64,000 nucleotides of DNA from Flavobacterium sp. 5. GTDB lineage: Bacteria > Bacteroidota > Bacteroidia > Flavobacteriales > Flavobacteriaceae. A model generated the notes under the pieces. It saw only the letters and a list, made by a program, of their open reading frames with translations. It was not told the origin of the DNA and ran no database searches. Position numbers and translations under genes: made by a program. Positions 26,183-34,443 of this stretch are shown here, in pieces (positions within the stretch are counted from its first letter, which is position 1; each line of letters opens with the position of its first letter). Location: NCBI RefSeq assembly GCF_002813295.1, contig NZ_PHUE01000001.1, forward strand, positions 1,612,001-1,676,000, given 5' to 3'.

Positions 26183-27964
26183 ATGAAAAGCAACTTACTA
26201 CAAAATATCTACAACCCAACCGATTTACGCCAACTCGATGAGGCTCAACTTCCGCAATTAGCACAAGAATTACGTGATTTTATTATTGGAATTGTGGCTG
26301 TAAAAGAAGGACACTTAGGCGCCAGTCTTGGTGTTGTAGAACTTACGATTGCCTTGCATTATGTATTTAATACTCCTGAAGATTTATTAATTTGGGATGT
26401 AGGTCACCAAGCTTACGGGCATAAAATCTTAACCGAAAGGAGAGAAATTTTCCATACTAATCGTCAACTAGGCGGGATTTCAGGTTTCCCGAAAAGAGCT
26501 GAAAGTATATATGATGCTTTTGGTGTAGGCCACTCCTCTACTTCTATTTCAGCAGCTTTAGGAATGGCGATTGCATCCAATTTAAAAGGCGATTTCGAAA
26601 AACAACATATTGCAGTTATTGGTGATGCTTCCATCGCCTCAGGAATGGCGTTTGAAGGATTAAATCACGCTGGCGTTACTGATGCTAATTTATTGGTGAT
26701 TCTTAACGATAATGCTATCGGAATTGACCCAAGTGTTGGTGCTTTGAAAAACTATTTTACTGCCATAAAAGAAGGAAAAAATCCGAAGCAAAATAATATG
26801 ATTCGGTCATTGAATTTTAAATGTTCAGGTCCAATTGATGGGAACGATATTTTTGCAGTAGTAAAAGAATTAAAGCGTTTACATAAAATAAAAGGCCCTA
26901 AATTTTTACATCTCATTACAACCAAAGGAAAAGGACTGCAACAAGCCGAAGAAGACCAAGTAAAATATCATGCTCCTGGTAAATTTGATGCTTTAACCGG
27001 AGAAATCATTCCGAAACAAGAAGCACATTTACCTCCAAAATACCAAGATGTTTTTGGATTAACCATTTTAGATTTAGCCAAAAAGAATGAAAAAATTGTT
27101 GGAATCACTCCTGCAATGCCATCAGGAAGTTCTCTAAAATTTATGATGGATGCATTTCCAAAACGTGCATTTGATGTTGGTATTGCCGAACAGCACGCAG
27201 TGACATTAGCTGCAGGAATGGCAACCCAAGGAATGGTTGTGTATTGCAATATTTACTCAACTTTTTTACAGAGAGCCTATGACCAAGTGATTCATGATGT
27301 GGCTTTGCAAAATTTGCCCGTTATTTTTTGCTTAGACAGAGCGGGTTTAGTTGGCGAAGACGGAGCAACACATCATGGTGTTTTCGATTTAGCTTACTTA
27401 CGTTGTATTCCAAACATGATAATTCATGCGCCTCTGAATGAAATTGCCTTGCAAAACATCTTATATACTGCACAGTTGGGATTAGATCATCCTATTGCAA
27501 TACGTTATCCACGTGGCAGAGGGGTGACCAAAGATTGGGAAAACTTATATTTAGAAAAATACGAAACAATTGAAATAGGAAAAGCAAAACTATTGAAAAA
27601 CGGATCAAAAACAGCCATTTTATCAACTGGAACTATTGGCAACAATGTTAGTATGGCTCTTTCAGAAATAGAACATCCAGAAAATTTTGCACACTATGAT
27701 TTTGCATTTATTAAACCACTTGACGAAAAAGAACTTCATCTTATATTTAATCAATTTGAAACTATTATTACAATTGAAGACGGAGTAGTAAAAGGAGGCT
27801 TTGGAAGTGCTATTCTAGAATTTGCATCAACTCATAACTATAATTCTAAAATACAATTTTTAGGAATTCCCGACGTTTTCATTGAACAAGGTTCTATCGA
27901 TGATTTGCAACAATATTGCGGAATTTCAATCAATAGTTTGAAAATAGTTTTCTCAAGTTATTGA
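26183..27964 (+). CDS. dxs: 1-deoxy-D-xylulose-5-phosphate synthase
   Basis: First enzyme of the MEP isoprenoid pathway: pyruvate plus glyceraldehyde-3-phosphate gives DXP, with thiamine diphosphate. Visible: WDVGHQAYGHKIL and HSSTSISAALGMA in the N-terminal domain, the TPP-binding region GDASIASGMAFEGLNH followed by ILNDN, the central-domain AEQHAVTLAAGMA, and DRAGLVGEDGATHHG. The usual GDG of the TPP motif is GDA here, probably a clade feature. At 593 residues it is slightly shorter than E. coli Dxs (620). Confidence 0.94.
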   Translation: MKSNLLQNIYNPTDLRQLDEAQLPQLAQELRDFIIGIVAVKEGHLGASLGVVELTIALHYVFNTPEDLLIWDVGHQAYGHKILTERREIFHTNRQLGGISGFPKRAESIYDAFGVGHSSTSISAALGMAIASNLKGDFEKQHIAVIGDASIASGMAFEGLNHAGVTDANLLVILNDNAIGIDPSVGALKNYFTAIKEGKNPKQNNMIRSLNFKCSGPIDGNDIFAVVKELKRLHKIKGPKFLHLITTKGKGLQQAEEDQVKYHAPGKFDALTGEIIPKQEAHLPPKYQDVFGLTILDLAKKNEKIVGITPAMPSGSSLKFMMDAFPKRAFDVGIAEQHAVTLAAGMATQGMVVYCNIYSTFLQRAYDQVIHDVALQNLPVIFCLDRAGLVGEDGATHHGVFDLAYLRCIPNMIIHAPLNEIALQNILYTAQLGLDHPIAIRYPRGRGVTKDWENLYLEKYETIEIGKAKLLKNGSKTAILSTGTIGNNVSMALSEIEHPENFAHYDFAFIKPLDEKELHLIFNQFETIITIEDGVVKGGFGSAILEFASTHNYNSKIQFLGIPDVFIEQGSIDDLQQYCGISINSLKIVFSSY

Positions 27965-28003
27965 AATTAATTATTTTGCACTCTAAAATACCACTAAACT
28001 ATT

Positions 28004-29017
28004 ATGACCTCTTTAACCAAATTTTTTGTAATTTTATTTTTACTATTTTTTACCTATAGTTTCTCACAAGTTAAGATAGTTACAAGTATTGCAGATACAA
28101 CTGCTACCGAAAAAAATAATGATCAATTAACAAACATTATTGTAACCGCTAAGCCAGATACAATTACCTATTGGAAGCACAAAAACATCGTTGGGGTTGA
28201 TATTTCTGAGATTGCTTTTGTGAATTGGAGTGCTGGGGGAACAAGTGCCATAACTGGACTTGTTAGAGGAGATCTTAAATATGATTACAAAGACGATTAT
28301 CAGGTTTGGTCAAACGAGCTTTTTTTTAGGTATGGCTTAAATAAACAAGAAGGTATCGAACTCCGAAAAACAGATGATGCCCTTAAAATCAACTCAACTT
28401 ATGGATTCAGAACCAATCCTACGTCGAATTGGTATCATTCAGCAAAATTCAATTTCAATACTCAATTTACAAATGGATACAATTATCCAGATACTGAAAA
28501 TCCAATTTCGAAACCATTTGCTCCTGCCTATACCTTTTTAGGTGTTGGATCTGAGTATATTTATAAACCAGTAAATTTTAATCTATATTTATCTCCATTA
28601 ACATTAAAGAGTACCTTGGTACTTGATCAAACATTAGCCAATACTGGAGCATACGGTGTAAAAAAAGCAGTTTATGATGCTGATGGAAATCTAATTTCTG
28701 AAGGTAAAAAAGCAAAAACAGAACTTGGTATCTTGATTACTTCCTATATTGAAAAAGAAATATTCACCAATATTATACTAAAAAACCGTCTAACATTATA
28801 CACCGACTATTTGCACAATTTAGGTAACATTGATGTTGATTGGCAGTGTTATTCTTTTTTAACAGTAAACCAATATGTAAAAGCAAATGTCGGATTCAAT
28901 TTAGTTTACGATGAAGATATTGATGTAATTAAAGAAGAAAATGGAGAAAAAATTAATGAAGGTCCAAAAGTACAGTTAAAACAAGTATTAGGAATTGGAA
29001 TAGAATATGCATTTTAA
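28004..29017 (+). CDS. DUF3078 family outer-membrane protein
   Basis: 337-residue exported protein with signal peptide (to about residue 22). The family pattern is VGVDISEIAFVNWSAGGTS, followed by alternating aromatic/polar strands (WSNELFFRYGLNKQEG, STLVLDQTLANTGAYG) and a last strand ending GIGIEYAF, with C-terminal Phe as in outer-membrane beta barrels. DUF3078 is confined to Bacteroidota and has no assigned function. It follows dxs by 40 nt and may be co-transcribed with it. Confidence 0.85.
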   Translation: MTSLTKFFVILFLLFFTYSFSQVKIVTSIADTTATEKNNDQLTNIIVTAKPDTITYWKHKNIVGVDISEIAFVNWSAGGTSAITGLVRGDLKYDYKDDYQVWSNELFFRYGLNKQEGIELRKTDDALKINSTYGFRTNPTSNWYHSAKFNFNTQFTNGYNYPDTENPISKPFAPAYTFLGVGSEYIYKPVNFNLYLSPLTLKSTLVLDQTLANTGAYGVKKAVYDADGNLISEGKKAKTELGILITSYIEKEIFTNIILKNRLTLYTDYLHNLGNIDVDWQCYSFLTVNQYVKANVGFNLVYDEDIDVIKEENGEKINEGPKVQLKQVLGIGIEYAF

Positions 29018-29020
29018 AAC

Positions 29021-29054
29021 ATAAAAGAGAATCAGTTTTGACTCTCTTTTATTT
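29021..29054. terminator. terminator between convergent DUF3078 and dgt genes
   Basis: AAAAGAGA and TCTCTTTT form the stem with a 12-nt loop, followed on the right by ATTTAAA. The arms suit both directions. Confidence 0.75.
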
Positions 29055-29076
29055 AAAATATTTTCGTAATAAAAAA

Positions 29077-30414
29077 CTAATAAGCCTTAATTGTTCTATA
29101 AAACAACAAAGCATTTCCATCTGTCAGCATAGAAACAAAATGACAAATATGAAGTAATCGTTCGTATAAATTTTCTTTGGACAATTGATGCTTTTCTGGT
29201 AACATTTTCAATATTAATCCATCATAATTAGACATTTCTCCATCAAATTTATTATTGAATGCTGTTATGAATTTATCAAGCAGCGTTTGTATAATTTGAT
29301 ATCCAACAATTTCTTTTTCTACAACTTCCCGGCTTTGATAAATATTTTTGACGCTAATCTTAATAATATCATCCATCTGAGCTTTATATTTGCTTTTATC
29401 CGTTAAAGCAAAAGGAAATTCGCCTCTCATAATAGCTTCTTCATTTTCAACAAAAACTTTTACAGCATCGCTGATTAAACTCCCGATAGCCAAAGCACGC
29501 AAATAACTAATTCTGTCTTCTTTTGTTTCTAATGTCTTGTATTTCGAGGTATCAATACTGTCTTTTACTAATTTTATTAAATATTCTAAAGCAAAATCCT
29601 CGGATACTAATCCTAAATTTATTCCATCTTCAAAGTCAATAATGGTGTAACAAATATCATCAGCTGCTTCTACTAGATAAGCAAGTGGATGTCTTTCGAA
29701 ACCTATATCATCTCCTTTTTTATTTGGAATCATTCCCATATCAGAAGCTACTTCTTGAAAGAAAGTTTTGTCTGTTTGAAAAAAACCATATTTTTTGTCA
29801 GCAATATTCTTCGTTGGTTTTTTAGGCAAACTTTCTTTTGGGTATTTCATAAAAGCGCCCAATGTCGCATACGAAAGTCGGATTCCACCATCAACACCAG
29901 GGCGGGAACTGTTTAAAACCGAAAATCCGTTCGCGTTTCCTTCAAAATCTATTAAATCCTGCCATTCTTTAGCAGACAACTTGTCTTTGTATTTCAATCC
30001 TTTTCCGATAGAAAAATATTCGCCAATCGCTTTTTCTCCAGAATGTCCAAAAGGCGGATTTCCGATATCGTGCGCCAAAGATGCTGCAGCCACAATGGCT
30101 CCAAAATCATTCATTTGATAGCCATGAACTTCTTTTAAATGTGGATATTTTTCGATGATTTTTTTTCCAACCAATCTACCCAATGAGCGTCCAACAACGG
30201 AAACCTCTAAACTGTGGGTTAAACGAGTATGTACAAAATCAGTTTTAGACAATGGAATTACTTGTGTTTTGTCCTGTAAACTTCTAAAAGCTGACGAGAA
30301 TATAATTCGATCATAATCGACTTCAAAACCCAAACGAGTATCGTCTTGTTCAATTCGTAATCGTTTTCCTTTGTCGCCTTGACGTTTTAAAGATAAAAGT
30401 TGTTCCCAGTTCAT
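29077..30414 (-). CDS. dgt: deoxyguanosinetriphosphate triphosphohydrolase
   Basis: HD-superfamily dNTPase that hydrolyses dGTP to deoxyguanosine and triphosphate. Metal ligands visible: His67 in RLTHSLE, and His115-Asp116 in SLAHDIGNPPFGH. Other family marks: the N-terminal RTAFRSLQDKTQV-like stretch (SSAFRSLQDKTQV) and AYLVEAADDICYTIIDFEDG. Length 445 is normal for the long Dgt type. Such enzymes limit dNTP pools and can restrict phage, but here the role is most simply housekeeping. Confidence 0.93.
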   Translation of the reverse strand: MNWEQLLSLKRQGDKGKRLRIEQDDTRLGFEVDYDRIIFSSAFRSLQDKTQVIPLSKTDFVHTRLTHSLEVSVVGRSLGRLVGKKIIEKYPHLKEVHGYQMNDFGAIVAAASLAHDIGNPPFGHSGEKAIGEYFSIGKGLKYKDKLSAKEWQDLIDFEGNANGFSVLNSSRPGVDGGIRLSYATLGAFMKYPKESLPKKPTKNIADKKYGFFQTDKTFFQEVASDMGMIPNKKGDDIGFERHPLAYLVEAADDICYTIIDFEDGINLGLVSEDFALEYLIKLVKDSIDTSKYKTLETKEDRISYLRALAIGSLISDAVKVFVENEEAIMRGEFPFALTDKSKYKAQMDDIIKISVKNIYQSREVVEKEIVGYQIIQTLLDKFITAFNNKFDGEMSNYDGLILKMLPEKHQLSKENLYERLLHICHFVSMLTDGNALLFYRTIKAY

Positions 30415-30450
30415 TATGATTTCGGATTGAAGATTTTTAATTTAAAAAAC

Positions 30451-30458
30451 CAAAAATA
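30451..30458 (-). promoter_or_regulatory. candidate -7 promoter element for dgt
   Basis: The minus strand reads TATTTTTG, 36 nt before the dgt ATG. The MITE-like element at 30479-30652 begins about 20 nt upstream, where the -33 element would lie. Confidence 0.45.
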
Positions 30459-30478
30459 CATTTTATTTTAAGATTTTT

Positions 30479-30652
30479 AGCTACTTGTGGAGATTCCTCC
30501 TTCGTCGGAATGACAATATTGTGATGAATTCATTCGAAGAAAAAAACTATAACATTTTTTAAAAAATTTCTTCTTAATTATTAAAATTCTTAAAGTAAAC
30601 ACAAGAAATCCGTCATTTTTGTCATTCCGACGAAGGAGGAATCTTCGCAAGA
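30479..30652. mobile_element. MITE-like element, copy 3
   Basis: About 174 bp with inverted ends. The left end runs AGCTACTTGTGGAGATTCCT and on through GTCGGAATGACAA; the right end, read on the minus strand, has the same GAAGATTCCTCC...GTCGGAATGACAA. The interior is AT-rich and shares AGTAAACACAAG with the copies at 39119 and 39292. There is no coding capacity; a 66-codon frame across it is an artefact. It separates dgt from the Lrp-type gene. Confidence 0.7.
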
Positions 30653-30686
30653 AATTATGCAAAGTAATCACACACATATTTTTATA

Positions 30687-31148
30687 TCAAAGAGGCAAAG
30701 TTGTACTGTGCTTGATTTCGCCCATTACAAAAATACTATTGGTGTTTCCGATATTCTCGATGGTAGATAATTTATGCATCACGAAATTCTGATAACTCGC
30801 CATGTCTTCAACCAAAATTTTGAGCATAAAATCGTAATCGCCTGCAATGTTATAACATTCTACAATTTCGGGTAAAGCCACAATATCTTTTACAAAATTG
30901 GCTCCGACGTTTTTGGCATGTTCTTTTAATCGGACGTTACAAAAAACAGTCATACCTTTTTTCAACTTTTGTTTGTCTAATAAAGCAACATATTTCGTGA
31001 TATAACCGTCTCTCTCTAGTCGTTTAATCCGTTCGTAAACAGGAGTCGGAGTTAGATTTATTGTGCTTGCTAGCTCTTTTATGTTTATATTAGAGTTGTT
31101 TTGAAGCTGATTTAAAATCGCCAAATCGATTGTATCTATATTTTCCAT
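30687..31148 (-). CDS. Lrp/AsnC family transcriptional regulator
   Basis: 153 residues with an N-terminal winged helix-turn-helix (about 5-63; NINIKELASTINLTPTPVYERIKRLERDG) and a C-terminal RAM ligand-binding domain (about 70-150; AGDYDFMLKILVEDMASYQNF). Lrp-type proteins sense amino acids and form octamers. It is divergent from metE, so methionine- or leucine-responsive control of metE is a reasonable inference. Confidence 0.93.
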   Translation of the reverse strand: MENIDTIDLAILNQLQNNSNINIKELASTINLTPTPVYERIKRLERDGYITKYVALLDKQKLKKGMTVFCNVRLKEHAKNVGANFVKDIVALPEIVECYNIAGDYDFMLKILVEDMASYQNFVMHKLSTIENIGNTNSIFVMGEIKHSTTLPL

Positions 31149-31185
31149 AGGAATAATTACTGTTGAAAGTCGGTTTCTACATTTA

Positions 31186-31206
31186 ATTTAGAATTAAAAT
31201 CTAAAT
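31186..31206. promoter_or_regulatory. inverted repeat, candidate Lrp-type operator upstream of metE
   Basis: ATTTAGA-N7-TCTAAAT is a perfect 7-bp inverted repeat in the divergent region, 67 nt before the metE -7 element. Lrp sites are AT-rich dyads of about 15 bp, so this is a plausible but unproven target. Confidence 0.5.
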
Positions 31207-31272
31207 AATTACACAAAATTAGTTCATTTTAGTTAATAAAAGTCTTTAATTCAGAACAAAACACCATTATTA

Positions 31273-31280
31273 TACATTTG
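31273..31280 (+). promoter_or_regulatory. -7 promoter element for metE
   Basis: TACATTTG (TAnnTTTG), 23 nt before the metE ATG. No TTG at a good -33 spacing, which would fit an activator-dependent promoter. There is no room for a cobalamin or SAM riboswitch in this short leader. Confidence 0.6.
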
Positions 31281-31303
31281 TAAAGTAAAAAACACTAACA
31301 CAA

Positions 31304-33628
31304 ATGAAAACAAACAACCTTGGTTACCCGAGAATTGGAAGCAACAGAGAACTTAAAAAAGCTTCTGAACTGTATTGGGCAGGAAAAATTACTGTCGATG
31401 AACTTTTAAACGTTGGAAAAAATATACGTGCAACCAACTGGGAATTACAAAAAAACGCTGGAATTGATTTGATTCCTTCCAATGATTTTTCTTATTATGA
31501 CCAAGTTTTAGATTTGACACTTACCGTTGGAGCGATTCCTGAACGCTATCAAGAAATTGCCAGAACAAGCAACTCATTGGACTTGTATTTTGCTATGGCA
31601 AGAGGTTCGCAAAAAGAAGGACAAGACGTTGTTGCCATGGAAATGACTAAATGGTTTGACACCAATTACCACTATATTGTTCCTGAGTTTACTAAGAATC
31701 AACAATTCAAATTGTTTTCTACTAAAATAGTTTCTGAATTTATTGAAGCAAAAAAACTAAATATTACGACCAAACCCGTTTTGATTGGTCCAATCACTTA
31801 TTTATTATTAGGAAAAGAAAAAGAAGCTGGTTTTGAACGTATTGATTTAATTGAAAATTTACTACCTGTTTACTTCGAAATTTTAGAGAAATTAGAAGCT
31901 GAAGGCGCGACTTATATTCAACTAGACGAGCCGTTTTTAGCTTTAAACTTAACGGATAAAGAAAGAAATACGTATACAAAAGTCTATAACGAAATCAACA
32001 AAAGTTTTCCAAACTTAAAAGTGATTTTGGCTAATTATTTTGATTGTTTTGGCGAAAACTTAGAAACCGCTTTGGCTTTACCTGTTGATACTTTTCACCT
32101 GGATTTAGTACGTTGTCCGTTGCAATTGGATGATATTTTAGAATCTGGGAAATTGGCCAGCAACGTGAATCTTTCTTTGGGAGTTATTGATGGAAGAAAT
32201 ATTTGGAAAAATGATTTCAAAAAATCTCTAGCTATCATTGAAAAAGCGGTTGCTGCTTTAGGAGCAGATCGAATTTTAGTGGCTCCATCTTGTTCTTTAA
32301 TTCACTCGCCTTGTGATTTGGATTTGGAAACGAATGACCAAACCTTAACTCCTGAAATCAAACAATGGCTGGCTTTTGCTAAACAGAAAATCAAAGAAGT
32401 TACTTTGTTGAAACAATTTGCAACGAATGAAACTGACAGAAATAATTCTATAAATTTTGCAGAAAATTCTCTAGCAAACCAAAACCGTAAGTCTTCGAAA
32501 TTAATTCACAACGAATTAGTTAAAAATCGTGTAAAAGCCATCGCAAAAGGAGATGACCAAAGACAAAACACTTTTGCAACGCGAAGACAAAAACAAGCTG
32601 AGTCTTTGCAATTGCCATTATATCCAACAACAACTATTGGATCTTTCCCTCAAACTCCTGAAGTAAGAAGCTGGAGAGCAAAATTCAAAAAAGGTGAATT
32701 ATCTCAAACGGAATATGATGCTTTATTAGAAAAAGAAACTAAAGAAACCATTCGTTTTCAGGAAGAATCAGGAATTGATGTTTTGGTTCACGGAGAATTT
32801 GAGCGTAATGATATGGTCGAATATTTTGGTGAGCAATTAGACGGATTTACATTTACTAAAAACGGTTGGGTTCAAAGTTACGGTAGCCGTTGTGTAAAAC
32901 CACCTGTTATTTATGGTGATGTTTCTCGTCCAAATCCGATGACAGTTAAATGGTCGAAATTCGCACAATCATTGACTCCAAAATGGGTAAAAGGAATGTT
33001 GACAGGCCCTGTTACCATTCTGCAATGGTCGTTTGTTCGTGACGATCAAGCGCGTTCAGAAACGTGTACTCAAATTGCTTTGGCTATTCGTGACGAAGTA
33101 GTTGATTTAGAAAAAGCAGGAATCAAAATCATTCAAATTGATGAACCAGCCATTCGTGAAGGCTTGCCTTTAAGAAAAGAAGAATGGGCGAAGTATTTGG
33201 ACTGGGCTGTTAAAGCTTTTAGAATCTCTGCTAGTGGTGTTGCTGATGATACCCAAATCCACACCCACATGTGTTACAGCGAATTCAATGACATCATTCA
33301 AAATATTGCCGATATGGATGCTGATGTAATTACTATCGAATGTTCTCGTTCGCAAATGGAATTGTTAGATGCTTTCGCTGATTTTAAATATCCAAACGAA
33401 ATTGGTCCTGGAGTATATGACATTCATTCGCCACGTGTTCCTTCAAATGAAGAAATGGTACATTTGTTAGAAAAAGCAGCGGCTGTTATTCCAGCAAATC
33501 AATTATGGGTTAACCCTGATTGTGGTTTGAAAACACGTCATTGGGATGAAACCAAAAAAGCTTTAATTGAAATGGTAAATGCTGCTAAGAAAATGCGTGT
33601 TGCTGCCACTCAATTGGAAACAGTCTAG
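31304..33628 (+). CDS. metE: cobalamin-independent methionine synthase
   Basis: Transfers the methyl group of 5-methyltetrahydropteroyltri-glutamate to homocysteine. 774 residues in two barrel domains. The N-terminal start GYPRIGSNRELKKASELYW binds folate; the C-terminal catalytic barrel shows FPQTPEVRSWRAKFKKGEL, HGEFERNDMVEYFGE, IQIDEPAIREGLP, and the zinc-site residues in IHTHMCYSEF and NPDCGLKTR. It is divergent from an Lrp-type regulator. Confidence 0.95.
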   Translation: MKTNNLGYPRIGSNRELKKASELYWAGKITVDELLNVGKNIRATNWELQKNAGIDLIPSNDFSYYDQVLDLTLTVGAIPERYQEIARTSNSLDLYFAMARGSQKEGQDVVAMEMTKWFDTNYHYIVPEFTKNQQFKLFSTKIVSEFIEAKKLNITTKPVLIGPITYLLLGKEKEAGFERIDLIENLLPVYFEILEKLEAEGATYIQLDEPFLALNLTDKERNTYTKVYNEINKSFPNLKVILANYFDCFGENLETALALPVDTFHLDLVRCPLQLDDILESGKLASNVNLSLGVIDGRNIWKNDFKKSLAIIEKAVAALGADRILVAPSCSLIHSPCDLDLETNDQTLTPEIKQWLAFAKQKIKEVTLLKQFATNETDRNNSINFAENSLANQNRKSSKLIHNELVKNRVKAIAKGDDQRQNTFATRRQKQAESLQLPLYPTTTIGSFPQTPEVRSWRAKFKKGELSQTEYDALLEKETKETIRFQEESGIDVLVHGEFERNDMVEYFGEQLDGFTFTKNGWVQSYGSRCVKPPVIYGDVSRPNPMTVKWSKFAQSLTPKWVKGMLTGPVTILQWSFVRDDQARSETCTQIALAIRDEVVDLEKAGIKIIQIDEPAIREGLPLRKEEWAKYLDWAVKAFRISASGVADDTQIHTHMCYSEFNDIIQNIADMDADVITIECSRSQMELLDAFADFKYPNEIGPGVYDIHSPRVPSNEEMVHLLEKAAAVIPANQLWVNPDCGLKTRHWDETKKALIEMVNAAKKMRVAATQLETV

Positions 33629-33665
33629 TAGAAATTAAACAAAGAGTTCATTAATTATTATTCAT

Positions 33666-33694
33666 AAAAAAAGCTTCCGTTACGGAAGCTTTTT
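33666..33694 (+). terminator. Rho-independent terminator of metE
   Basis: AAAAAGCTTCCGT and ACGGAAGCTTTTT form a 13-bp stem with a 1-nt centre in the sequence (the real loop will open further). The T-run ends in TTTTTG. Confidence 0.85.
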
Positions 33695-33724
33695 GTGTCT
33701 TAATTTTAGTTATCAGCAAATTTT

Positions 33725-34165
33725 TTATTTCAATACACTTTCTACTTTTTTCTGTGATACTTTGATTAAGTCGTTTTCTAAAGGAAAGCTGTACACAATC
33801 ACAATTTTATCTTTTACAAGAATTTGCTCAGGATGTTCTTTTGTTGCTTTTTTACCGCCCCAAAACAATCCTTGCAAGAAGCCTTCCTGCTCGAACTTCT
33901 TTTCAAATTCAAAATACATTATGCTCCCACTATTTTTATTGTTCACAAAATTCTGTACCTCTTTTGATTTTACTTTGCCTATCAAAAAACCATACATTTC
34001 TGGACTATCATAAAATGTACAGGCCTGGATTGAGATGCATTGATCCTCATCTGTTAATTTATATCCTGCTGGAATTTCACTTTCAGTAAGCTTAATTTTA
34101 TCGAAAGATTGAGCCGATGCACCAAAAGAGTACAGAATAATAAGAACGAATAGTAATTTTTTCAT
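33725..34165 (-). CDS. secreted protein of unknown function
   Basis: 146 residues, no family recognised. It has a clear signal peptide (MKKLLFVLIILYSFGASAQ), then a small mixed domain with two cysteines close together (DQCISIQACTFYD, a probable disulphide) and a Lys-rich second half. It is convergent with metE and has its own -7 promoter match upstream. Confidence 0.7.
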   Translation of the reverse strand: MKKLLFVLIILYSFGASAQSFDKIKLTESEIPAGYKLTDEDQCISIQACTFYDSPEMYGFLIGKVKSKEVQNFVNNKNSGSIMYFEFEKKFEQEGFLQGLFWGGKKATKEHPEQILVKDKIVIVYSFPLENDLIKVSQKKVESVLK

Positions 34166-34218
34166 AATTTAATAAAGTATAAATATTTTTAAGAATTGTA
34201 TTTGACCGCAAAAGAATT

Positions 34219-34226
34219 CAAATATA
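34219..34226 (-). promoter_or_regulatory. candidate -7 promoter element for the secreted protein gene
   Basis: The minus strand reads TATATTTG, 53 nt before the ATG at 34165. Confidence 0.5.
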
Positions 34227-34291
34227 GCCATTAATTCTTACAATAAACAGATAAGAAAATAGTTCCCTAAAATTCTTCTGAAAACGAATGT

Positions 34292-34373
34292 CCTAGCCCT
34301 GATAGAAGTGGAAATCCTTTTTATTTTTTCTTTAAAAATAAAAAGATTGCAACGAATAGCAGGAAATAGCTCC
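34292..34373 (+). repeat. dispersed ~82-nt hairpin element, family B, copy 1
   Basis: Begins CCTAGCCCTGATAGAAGTGG, ends AGCAGGAAATAGCTCC, and has a central hairpin at about 34313-34348: AATC(C)CTTTTTATTTTT-type left arm pairing with AAAAATAAAAAGATT. Compare copies at 40683-40764 and 11071-11152. Confidence 0.8.
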
Positions 34374-34390
34374 AAATTCTAAAAACACAA

Positions 34391-34425
34391 AAAAGCCTGA
34401 TAAATCTAAAATCTACCAGGCTTTT
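34391..34425 (-). terminator. terminator of the SDR gene
   Basis: AAAAGCCTG and CAGGCTTTT flank a 17-nt loop; the A-run on the left gives the U-tract for the leftward SDR transcript. Confidence 0.75.
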
Positions 34426-34443
34426 CATTGAATTAATACTTAC

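Noticed and set aside
29077..30414. dGTPase as part of an antiphage dNTP-depletion system
   Set aside because: Gene has ordinary length, sits among housekeeping genes, and nothing links it to a defence island.
30477..30677. 66-codon minus-strand frame between dgt and the Lrp-type gene
   Set aside because: Lies across the MITE-like element and reads its inverted ends (CHSDEGGISTSS); no relation to known proteins.
31149..31303. Riboswitch (SAM or cobalamin) upstream of metE
   Set aside because: The -7 element leaves a leader of only about 20 nt, too short for either aptamer.
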